Origin: JBMFVE01 sp049966155
Lineage (GTDB): Bacteria > Bacteroidota > Ignavibacteria > Kryptoniales > JAKASW01
Direction of reading: 5' to 3'
Assembly (NCBI GenBank): GCA_049966155.1
Contig: JBMFVE010000006.1
Coordinates: forward strand, 1 to 64,000
Length of the DNA stretch: 64,000 bases
A program made the translations under genes and the position numbers. Each line of letters begins with the position of its first letter. The first letter of the stretch is position 1. A model generated the notes under the pieces. That model ran no database searches. It was not told where the DNA came from and was given only the letters and a program-made list of their open reading frames with translations. Below are positions 53,289 through 61,374 of the stretch, one piece after another.

Positions 53289-55817
53289 TTAATGTAGCAA
53301 GATGACTGCTGAAAGTTTTTCGGGATCTCTGCTTGAGCTCCCCACAATTATTTCATACTTACCAGGCTTTGCTATCCAGCTGTTTGTTTTTTCGTTGTAG
53401 TATGCGAAGTCGTCCTCTGTGAGTCTGAATTCAACTACTCTCGACTCACCTGGATTTAATTCAACCCTATTGAACTTTCGAAGAACTTTTGGTGGCTCCT
53501 TGGCTGATTTATCCAGATTACTGATATAAAGCTGGGTAACCTCAGTACCCGAGCGAGAACCTGTGTTTATCAATATAAAGGTCACTTTGTATGATCTTCT
53601 ATGTGCATTTTCTGCTTCACTTATCCTTAAATTTCTGTATGCAAAGCTTGTATATGAAAGCCCGTAGCCAAACGGGAACAAAGGCTCAATGTGATGTTGG
53701 TCGAACCATCTATATCCGACATATATACCATCACTATAAACTGATACACTGTCTTTATGCCTGTATGCCTCGTATGATGAACAATCCTCCCATCGGCGGG
53801 GAAATGTCATGGGAAGTTTTCCAGAAGGGTTATAAAAACCAAGTAGCACATCGGTTATTGCATCCCCTGCCTCTTCACCACCAAACCACGCTTCCAGAAC
53901 CCCTTTTACTTTGTTTATCCACTTGTTCATGATGACAGGAGATCCATTGACCAGCACCACAACTGTCTTTTTGTTAACCCGACCAACCTTTTGAATCAAC
54001 TCATCCTGATTTGCAGGTAAAGTTAGATCGTTCCGATCCCTCCCCTCCGTCTCGTATTGTGCTGACGTGCCAGCAAAAATTATTGCAACATCAGACTTTT
54101 TTGCGACGTCTACTGCCTCCTTAATTAAATCTACATTCTCTCTCCTCAAACCAAGTTTAATCGCTGCATCACCGGCGTTCTGATAATATTCAACCACAAT
54201 TTTGTAAAATTTATTTCGCTTAAGACGAATCTTATATGATTGGGTTTCAAATGCGTGGTCTCTCCAATCATTAATCACTAATTTACCATCAATGTAGAGT
54301 CTGGAACCATCATCACTACCCATGTCAATGGTGTAATTACCAGTTTCAGGAACCCTTAACCGACCAACCCATCTTACGGAAGACTGTACTGGCTTAATAC
54401 CTTTTACAAAAAATTCATTGCTCCAGTTAAAATTTATTGTTTTGTCTACGCGACGGGCTGTTGGCTTTCCAGTTAGTTCTAAATTATTAAAATACTCTCC
54501 CAGCAAACCATGCACATTTTTGTCGGGCAAATACAAGAAACTGCTGTCTATTGGAGGGGTATCCCCTTCTAAGTAAACACCTGGCGCATAAGTCAACTTG
54601 ATTTTATTGCCAAGATGCTGTTGTAATGCTTCAAGTGGACTTATTGAAAAAATAGGAATTACCATTGCACTGCCACCCCCTGTTGTCCGAGCAACGGCTG
54701 CATCCGGTCCTATAACTGCAATTGATTTGATATTATGTGTATTTAGCGGCAATATCGCATCCTGATTCTTTAAAAGAACTATTCCCTCAACTGCTGCCTG
54801 ATATGCTGCTTTTCTATGTTCTGGAGTGCTTATCAAGGAGGAATCTTCTTTTGATTCACGATCAAAAATGCCCAGCCTGAACATTACTCTCAGGATTCTC
54901 CTGACCTTTTCGTCGATTTGTAGCTCACTTAGTCTTCCTGATTTCAGTAAAGGAAATAGCGTGCTATCATTTAAATATACACCTGAGGGCATTTCGAGAT
55001 CGAGTCCCCCACTCACTGTCTGGACTGTGCTGTGAACTGCTCCCCAGTCCGACATAACCAATCCATCGAATCCCCAACTGCGAATCAAGGTTGTATCAAG
55101 TAAGTATCGGTTCTCAGCGCAAAAATGTCCGTTTAATTTGTTGTAAGCCGCCATTACTGCCATTACATGCGCTTCTTGGACAGCAGCTTTAAATGCGGGA
55201 AAGTATATTTCGTTAAGAGCACGTTGACTTACCCTCACATCAACAAATGTCCGCTGGTACTCCTGATTATTTGCCGCGAAGTGTTTGACTGTTGCAGCCA
55301 CTCCCTGGCTCTGAACACCTTCTATGTACGATACTGTCATTCTCGACGCTAAGTAGGGATCTTCTCCGAAGCTTTCAAAATCACGTCCTCCCATAGGTAA
55401 TCTGGCTATGTTTACACAGGGACCAAGAATAACATTCCTCCCTTTGCCTTTCACTTCTTCAGCTATTGATTTGGCAATTTCCTTCACTGCCGACGTATCC
55501 CATGTCGCTGCCATCGCTGTGCCACATGGAAACGCACTCGCTTTTCCCCATCTGACCCCAAGCGGCCCATCGGTCATTTTCAGCTCCGGAATTCCCAGTC
55601 GCTCAACTGGCTTTGTTGCAAAGCCTGTTCCACCTAACAGTGCGATTTTTTCCCTTAGTGTCAATCTATTTATTAAATCATCAATTCGTTCCTCTACCGG
55701 GGCATTTATCTGTTTGTATAGCGGAATGCCTTGATTATCAACACCCACACTACCCGAAGACAAAACTGATAAAAATAAAATAAATGTCAAGGTAATTAAC
55801 CGGTGAAGGAAATGCAC
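53289..55817 (-). CDS. GH3 beta-glycosidase with inserted PA14 domain
   Basis: The 842-aa exported enzyme has a signal peptide (LITLTFILFLSVLSSGSVG), a GH3 N-terminal barrel with RDFESFGEDPYL, the KHFAANNQE substrate block, and nucleophile D257 in LVMSDWGAVHS. The C-terminal alpha/beta sandwich is split by a PA14 domain (about 420-560; GLLGEYFNN ... GSDDGSRLYIDGKLV). The acid/base Glu lies in QYETEGRDRNDL, and a fibronectin III-like tail ends the protein. It releases beta-linked glucose, xylose or a similar residue. There is no T9SS domain. It is 17 bases after the BNR-type gene at the end of the TonB module. Confidence 0.93.
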   Translation of the reverse strand: MHFLHRLITLTFILFLSVLSSGSVGVDNQGIPLYKQINAPVEERIDDLINRLTLREKIALLGGTGFATKPVERLGIPELKMTDGPLGVRWGKASAFPCGTAMAATWDTSAVKEIAKSIAEEVKGKGRNVILGPCVNIARLPMGGRDFESFGEDPYLASRMTVSYIEGVQSQGVAATVKHFAANNQEYQRTFVDVRVSQRALNEIYFPAFKAAVQEAHVMAVMAAYNKLNGHFCAENRYLLDTTLIRSWGFDGLVMSDWGAVHSTVQTVSGGLDLEMPSGVYLNDSTLFPLLKSGRLSELQIDEKVRRILRVMFRLGIFDRESKEDSSLISTPEHRKAAYQAAVEGIVLLKNQDAILPLNTHNIKSIAVIGPDAAVARTTGGGSAMVIPIFSISPLEALQQHLGNKIKLTYAPGVYLEGDTPPIDSSFLYLPDKNVHGLLGEYFNNLELTGKPTARRVDKTINFNWSNEFFVKGIKPVQSSVRWVGRLRVPETGNYTIDMGSDDGSRLYIDGKLVINDWRDHAFETQSYKIRLKRNKFYKIVVEYYQNAGDAAIKLGLRRENVDLIKEAVDVAKKSDVAIIFAGTSAQYETEGRDRNDLTLPANQDELIQKVGRVNKKTVVVLVNGSPVIMNKWINKVKGVLEAWFGGEEAGDAITDVLLGFYNPSGKLPMTFPRRWEDCSSYEAYRHKDSVSVYSDGIYVGYRWFDQHHIEPLFPFGYGLSYTSFAYRNLRISEAENAHRRSYKVTFILINTGSRSGTEVTQLYISNLDKSAKEPPKVLRKFNRVELNPGESRVVEFRLTEDDFAYYNEKTNSWIAKPGKYEIIVGSSSRDPEKLSAVILLH

Positions 55818-55834
55818 GCTCTTACCACTTTCCG

Positions 55835-57130
55835 CTATTTAATTAATGTCATTTTCTTCGTGGAAACATAGTCTCCAACTTTTAATTGATAAAAATAAAC
55901 ACCGCTTGGATAATCGGAACCATCAAATATGATTTCATGCACGCCAGGGGCCTGGACGCCACTCGCAAGAGTTGCTATCTGCTTTCCAAGCTCATCATAA
56001 ACATTTAATATGACCTTCTGAGGAGAAGACAGCTTATACGAGATTCTTGTTTCAGGATTAAAAGGATTTGGATAGTTTTGATAAAGTTGAAAGCTATTTG
56101 CAATGGCACCCTCCCAGTTCTCCATCACTTTTGTTATAATTTCTTTAAGCGGTCTGCTCCAGACCTCACCGTTATTAGCACCTGCAAATAGCCTTGAGCC
56201 GTTTACTGCAAGGCAGTAAATATATCCGTCAGTAAGCCCCGTTGTATCGGCAAGTTGCCATGAGCTACCCTGATTTAAAGAAACAAAGAGTCCACTCCCG
56301 GATGTCCCCACCATAACATCAGGATGAATCACCAAAAAGGTATTTATGTATGTTGTCGTTAGCCCTTTGTTAGTAAGATTCCAGCTAAATCCGCCGTTTG
56401 TGCTCTTATAAACGCCTTCGGTATTTCCCATGTAAACATATGGACTGTCAATGGCAATTGAATTTACATATAGATTGTTGATACCCGTATTGCTTTGTGC
56501 CCAGCTGCCACCGTGATCATCTGATATAAAGACTCCACCACCCCATGTGCCCGCATAGAGCCTGTTTCCAACTGCAGCAATGGTGCGGATAGACAAATTA
56601 GTCAACCCGTTATTAGCTTGATTCCACGATTTCCCTATGTCTTCAGAATAATAAATGCCAGCATTCCACGTGCCGGCAAATATAGTTGAGTCCATGTGAC
56701 TAATCACATAGATGTTGGTGTCTGGAATACCTGCACTAACTTTTTTCCAGGTCCTCCCAACATCTGAAGTCATATAAATACCACTGCCTTGTCCATGCAT
56801 TCCGTATGTAGCATTAGCAATGTTTCCATAAGCGCCCACTAGGAGAATGTTATTAATAACATGTATCGTGGTTATATCAGACGTTGTCAGACCGGAATCA
56901 ATACAAGTCCAGGTAGTTCCGTTGTCACTTGACCTGTAGAGGTTCCCACCAAGAGTGCCAGCGTACAAATTTAGTCCGTCGCTTGCCAGAGTTGTGACGC
57001 GCCCTGGTAATGCCCCGTGTCCATAAGGAGGAGGGGGTAAAACTGTTTTGCTCCACTGGCCGATTGAAGCCCTACTTGCTAAACTAAAGACCAAAATAAA
57101 TAGTATGGCGTTCTTATTTATCATGTTCAT
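55835..57130 (-). CDS. BNR/YCF48-like beta-propeller protein with T9SS sorting domain
   Basis: The protein has a signal peptide (LFILVFSLASRASIG-Q), then six or seven repeats with the Asp-box-like unit S-x-D-x-G-x-x-W: SSDNGTTWTCI, TSDVGRTWKKV, SEDIGKSWNQA, SDDHGGSWAQS, STNGGFSWNLT, SLNQGSSWQLA. These are typical of sialidase/VPS10/YCF48-type propellers. A T9SS sorting domain ends it (QNYPNPFNPETRISY ... GVYFYQLKVG). The 431-aa length leaves room for little besides the propeller. It probably binds or adheres at the cell surface; sialidase activity is not supported because the N-terminal Arg triad and FRIP motif are not seen. Confidence 0.83.
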   Translation of the reverse strand: MNMINKNAILFILVFSLASRASIGQWSKTVLPPPPYGHGALPGRVTTLASDGLNLYAGTLGGNLYRSSDNGTTWTCIDSGLTTSDITTIHVINNILLVGAYGNIANATYGMHGQGSGIYMTSDVGRTWKKVSAGIPDTNIYVISHMDSTIFAGTWNAGIYYSEDIGKSWNQANNGLTNLSIRTIAAVGNRLYAGTWGGGVFISDDHGGSWAQSNTGINNLYVNSIAIDSPYVYMGNTEGVYKSTNGGFSWNLTNKGLTTTYINTFLVIHPDVMVGTSGSGLFVSLNQGSSWQLADTTGLTDGYIYCLAVNGSRLFAGANNGEVWSRPLKEIITKVMENWEGAIANSFQLYQNYPNPFNPETRISYKLSSPQKVILNVYDELGKQIATLASGVQAPGVHEIIFDGSDYPSGVYFYQLKVGDYVSTKKMTLIK

Positions 57131-57175
57131 ACCCAGGTATTTAAATTCATATTAATTTATGATCAAAGCTGCTCA

Positions 57176-58207
57176 TCAAAAATTGACTCCAGCACCGAAT
57201 TTCTGTATATAATTTAACCGTCCAAAATTCTGGTAAGCATATGAAAGAGATACAACGACGTTACCTATATGGGCCTCTTTCAATCCTATTCCAAGCGCAA
57301 AAGACTCTTCTGATCCGGGCAAAAAAAGTGACTTATACCCTGCCCGGAAGGCAATTAAATTGTCAAAGACATACTCTGCCCCTATGTTGATGGATTCATA
57401 ATTGTCATTTGGATGCATTGCATCAACATCAACCGTAATCTTATTCATATCAGTCACAAGTGGACTATACGAAAGCCCCACACGGAAATTTAACGGAAGT
57501 GACCAAGAGTCTGTACCAAGATTCGCTGGAATCTTACCATTATTCCCCGTTGTCGTAGGATCAGGGTCATAAGTAACCAAAAGTGTCTGCCCCTGCATCT
57601 GCATTTTCGTTCCCAGATTTGATATTGACATCCCTAGTATTACACCATCAAAGGGCGTCCTGTACAGGATTCCCAAATCAATTGCAAAACCAGTTGCACT
57701 AGCGTCCCAAATTGACTGATAGACAACCTTGGGATTGAAGCCAATAGAGAAATTGTCTGTAAGATTAATTGCATATCCAAGACTCACAGCTAGGTCTGTA
57801 GCGCTAAATATCTGACCGGTACCATTAGGATTATCAACAGTTGTGACCTTCATATCTCCATAGTTGGATGCAGTTAAGCTAAAGCCTACTGTCCCAAAGT
57901 TTCCCAGATTATAGGACGCCGCCAAATAGTTATATGATAAATCCGCTAACCAGTTAGTGTGATCGAACAGGATCCCAACGCCTTCTATCCTGGACAGGCC
58001 AGCAGGGTTCCAATAAAATGCGCTCTCATCATCGGACACCGCCACAAAAGCACTCCCCATTGCTGTAGCTCGAGCTCCCTGTCCAATTTCAAGAAAAGAA
58101 GCAGCTGACGTTCCTCTCTTTGAAACATTTGAAATAAGGCCCTGAGCAAACGAATACGATAAAGAAACGAGCACGAAAATTATAGAGAAGAAAATCTTAC
58201 TTTTCAT
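57176..58207 (-). CDS. PorV/PorQ-family outer-membrane barrel protein
   Basis: The 343-aa protein has a signal peptide (FFSIIFVLVSLSYSFA-Q) and the PorV/PorQ (UPF0164-like) start ASFLEIGQGARATAMGSAFV, with DDESAFYWNPAGLSRI, followed by FadL-like beta strands to KFGAGVNF. It is 13 bases after the large secreted-protein gene and 45 before the BNR gene. It is shorter and less similar to true PorV than the 25.9-kb gene. Presence directly behind a TonB receptor and a sorted protein suggests it helps place these proteins at the surface. Confidence 0.85.
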   Translation of the reverse strand: MKSKIFFSIIFVLVSLSYSFAQGLISNVSKRGTSAASFLEIGQGARATAMGSAFVAVSDDESAFYWNPAGLSRIEGVGILFDHTNWLADLSYNYLAASYNLGNFGTVGFSLTASNYGDMKVTTVDNPNGTGQIFSATDLAVSLGYAINLTDNFSIGFNPKVVYQSIWDASATGFAIDLGILYRTPFDGVILGMSISNLGTKMQMQGQTLLVTYDPDPTTTGNNGKIPANLGTDSWSLPLNFRVGLSYSPLVTDMNKITVDVDAMHPNDNYESINIGAEYVFDNLIAFRAGYKSLFLPGSEESFALGIGLKEAHIGNVVVSLSYAYQNFGRLNYIQKFGAGVNF

Positions 58208-58220
58208 ACTTCATTCTCCA

Positions 58221-61200
58221 CTACTTAATTACTGCGAATTTGCCGATAAACTTCCCAATTCCAGGCGCATCTACTTCGTATATATATAGGCCATAGGCAA
58301 TGTCCATCCCATCATCTGAAACCAGGTCCCATGACATTGCACCGCCGCTATTTAGGTTTGAATTGTCCTTGTAAAGCGTCTTAACCAATGCTCCAGACAA
58401 TGTGTATATCCTGATTGTACACGTTGGTGGTAGATTTATAAAATCAATCTTACGCGTCCCTCTTCCTGTTGGGTAAAGCGATCTTGGTTCCCAGCTTGCT
58501 GTTGCAATGTATGGATTGGGAACAACAGAGATTTTAGAAAGGTTCTGGTTGGCCAGTGTGTTATTGATTCCCATTCCTTTTGTCGAGAACAAAAAATAAT
58601 CTCCACTTGCAAATGGTTTGGTTGTATAAATGCGAAACTCATCGCCTGGTTGAGGATAAATTGGCGCAGTTCCAGGGTTCTGTGGTGGCTGGTAGTGTAC
58701 ACGCCAGGTGTACTTAATTTGGTTCCTTAATTTTTGAATAAATATAATATCATCACCAAGTGTTAAGGACTTAGATCTGTCATTATCCAATATTTCAGTT
58801 CTTACCGTATCACCCGTGTTCAGGTCGAACACCAAAAAATTCACGGGTATTTTATTATATGGCGTTGTGGATACCTGATGGTCAAAGAACACCATCTTGT
58901 AATCTGTGGGCCACTTTACATCCAGGCTCGAGGAAGTCATATCAGGGATTACGCTCAGATTTAAGTTGCTTTTACCTATATACCATCCTGTCAGAGAATC
59001 ATTAATTGCAATTGTTGTATCATTTCGAAATGTAAAAACCATACCGTCGAAAGGAGTGCTGAACACATTTGGTCCAAACACAGTTGCATCGACATTACTG
59101 TAAAGAGTGTCGGTTTTGGTGTTGAGAGTCCTGATTAGTGTATAAGAAGTTGTCCGATAAAAAGGCACGGCACCTGTTGCATTAAACTCAATCCTGTACT
59201 GAGCACCGCTTTTAACCGCAGCGGGGTCAATGACCTGAACGTTTATTGCACCCGTGCCAAGCCCATTCGTCACTCTCCCCAGATCTCCATTTATTTGCGG
59301 GGGCACATAGCCTGCGACTGGAGTATTAGGTGTCACAACTGCACAGTTTTGATCAATGAATGTTATATTACCTGAGTAGTCCTGTGAAATTATTTTAGAG
59401 CACTCCGTAGGTTGTAATCCAGTCGTACCAAAAGCTGAATCACCAGTTGTATATGAGCAAACCGCATAGTAGTAAGTCTTGCCATTCTCCACAGTTGTGT
59501 CAACAAATGAATGCTGCAAACCAGTATTACTCCCTCTCCAAAAATGAGCCCCATTTATTCCCACAGGATCAGGACCCGCAATTGAATCAATTAAATCAAA
59601 CTGGGCAATTGGCTTCCAATACACAGGCTCCCCTTTTGAGTCAGTAATAAGTTTAACATCTTCAAACTGAGGCTCTTCGCTTCTGTATATGGTATAACCC
59701 TCAAATGTTTTCTTGTACCCCTGCTTGGGATCCCCATTTTGATATCCGAGAAATGGGTCTCTGAATTGTTCGGCTACGTTATCCCAGTACAGGTATACCC
59801 TTCTGTCACCCGGTACTGCATGTAAGGTCGGTTTGTAAGGTGGTTTTGAAAAATTATAGTTAGCATTATAAATCTGTTGCACAGTTTGCTTATGCTGAAG
59901 AATCTGTCCAAGGTCATTACCCATAATCAGCGCCATGGAGAACCGCTCCCTCAATCCCCTCCCCAATATGAATGGGCCTGATGCAAAGACCATCTGTATA
60001 TTAACATTTTGTACTAACGTGTCAACGAAGCCATTATTCATTGCATGCCACATAACAGCGTCGTTTTTAGGCCACATGCCAGTAGGGCCTTTATCGGCTA
60101 ATGTTCCAAGTGTGACAGACGTTAATCCAATTTGATCGGATTCATCTTTGTCAGTTTCATCAAAATGTGGTTCACCATGCGTGGGCATCCCATCACCCTC
60201 TCCGAGGTCAGGGCCCGGATATCCAGGATCCCATGGCCCAAGTCCATCTCTGCCGACATCGTCATTGAGAGGTTCACCTGGGTCCCACTTGCCATTGCCA
60301 TTCAGGTCAGAGTAGGGTACCCAGTTGTGATTATTATCAATGTTATCATCTCTCCGCTCATCAATCATTCCATCCCTATCATTGTCAATTCCGTCAAACG
60401 GGTTTCCTGGGCTTTCAAGGTAAGCAAAGCCTAGATATCCAGTCTTCCAATTACCTGGATTACCGATTCCTGAAGGTGCCCAGGTATATGCAATATTATA
60501 TGATGTGTTGTAGTAAGCACTATTTGCCGGCTCAGTTGCATTTGCCCCACCTATTCCAGGGTCTGCATAAAATCCAAATGCAGTGCTGTCATATGTGTGG
60601 TCTGAAATGTTGACAATATCGTAGTGCCAGAAGATGACATCTTCTGCTAAGACATGCGACCACTGAAAACCGCGGACTTCAACTCTTAGCCCCAACCCCC
60701 CTCGAGCAGAGTCTCCAGCTATCGGGTAATAGTTATAAGGAGGCAATGTAAACTTTTTATCTTGTGAATCATCCATTACAAAAAATGTTTCAAAATCTGC
60801 GTTCGATACGCCTTTCCCAAAGTAGCCGTACCATTTGCCATTCCATGAAGGATCAAGGCCAAGTGCTGAAGGCCAGGCAGCCGGAAGCGAGTTATAATAA
60901 TTGCCGTTTGCATCTATGGCAGGTGTTGTGCCACTCGGGTTTGCATAACCCGGTACAGGCTCCAATCCCCATGGAGTTCCCGTCACCGGATCTTGGCTAT
61001 ACTGTTCCCTGTATGCAGAGATAAGGGGAGTAATCCTTTGACCAGAAGGAGTAGTTACTCGAGCAGCTATGAGAACAGCAGTTCCATCTAAATTATTATG
61101 CCCTGAACCAGAAGGCCACTCCATCGATGGAGCAAATTGCCAGTACCCAACCTCACCATAATTGTAATATAGCGTCGCAATCCTATTGCCCATCATTACA

Positions 61201-61349
61201 CCCTGCCTCCTGTAGCGATAGTTGCCAAGAGAATCCGCACGATAAAGTGGTACCCTTGGATCCTCCTGACCAATATCAATTTGTGCTCGGGCAACATTAA
61301 CCGCTAAGTCAAACAAAACCAGCCAGGCGATTAAAAAACTAAATTTCAT
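58221..61349 (-). CDS. Large secreted protein with calcium-loop cluster and T9SS-type C-terminus
   Basis: The 1042-aa protein has a signal peptide (LIAWLVLFDLAVNVARA-Q), an N-terminal beta-rich region, and an Asp/Asn/Gly-rich stretch at about 316-406 with repeated DxDxDG-type loops (DNDRDGMIDE, DLNGNGKWDPGEP, DVGRDGLGPWDPG). A fibronectin-like part follows (about 505-650; TYYYAVCSYTTGD). The C-terminus VPNPYIATASW ... IRIYTLSGALVKTL ... YGLYIYEV ... FAVIK resembles the T9SS sorting fold. It is 25 bases after the TonB receptor. By position it could take the place of SusD in substrate capture, but no SusD fold is recognisable. Confidence 0.72.
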   Translation of the reverse strand: MKFSFLIAWLVLFDLAVNVARAQIDIGQEDPRVPLYRADSLGNYRYRRQGVMMGNRIATLYYNYGEVGYWQFAPSMEWPSGSGHNNLDGTAVLIAARVTTPSGQRITPLISAYREQYSQDPVTGTPWGLEPVPGYANPSGTTPAIDANGNYYNSLPAAWPSALGLDPSWNGKWYGYFGKGVSNADFETFFVMDDSQDKKFTLPPYNYYPIAGDSARGGLGLRVEVRGFQWSHVLAEDVIFWHYDIVNISDHTYDSTAFGFYADPGIGGANATEPANSAYYNTSYNIAYTWAPSGIGNPGNWKTGYLGFAYLESPGNPFDGIDNDRDGMIDERRDDNIDNNHNWVPYSDLNGNGKWDPGEPLNDDVGRDGLGPWDPGYPGPDLGEGDGMPTHGEPHFDETDKDESDQIGLTSVTLGTLADKGPTGMWPKNDAVMWHAMNNGFVDTLVQNVNIQMVFASGPFILGRGLRERFSMALIMGNDLGQILQHKQTVQQIYNANYNFSKPPYKPTLHAVPGDRRVYLYWDNVAEQFRDPFLGYQNGDPKQGYKKTFEGYTIYRSEEPQFEDVKLITDSKGEPVYWKPIAQFDLIDSIAGPDPVGINGAHFWRGSNTGLQHSFVDTTVENGKTYYYAVCSYTTGDSAFGTTGLQPTECSKIISQDYSGNITFIDQNCAVVTPNTPVAGYVPPQINGDLGRVTNGLGTGAINVQVIDPAAVKSGAQYRIEFNATGAVPFYRTTSYTLIRTLNTKTDTLYSNVDATVFGPNVFSTPFDGMVFTFRNDTTIAINDSLTGWYIGKSNLNLSVIPDMTSSSLDVKWPTDYKMVFFDHQVSTTPYNKIPVNFLVFDLNTGDTVRTEILDNDRSKSLTLGDDIIFIQKLRNQIKYTWRVHYQPPQNPGTAPIYPQPGDEFRIYTTKPFASGDYFLFSTKGMGINNTLANQNLSKISVVPNPYIATASWEPRSLYPTGRGTRKIDFINLPPTCTIRIYTLSGALVKTLYKDNSNLNSGGAMSWDLVSDDGMDIAYGLYIYEVDAPGIGKFIGKFAVIK

Positions 61350-61374
61350 TTGGCGTTCTCCTGAAATGGTACTT

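Noticed and set aside
55835..57130. Sialidase
   Set aside because: Asp-box-like repeats are present but no FRIP motif or arginine triad was found, so only a propeller is claimed.
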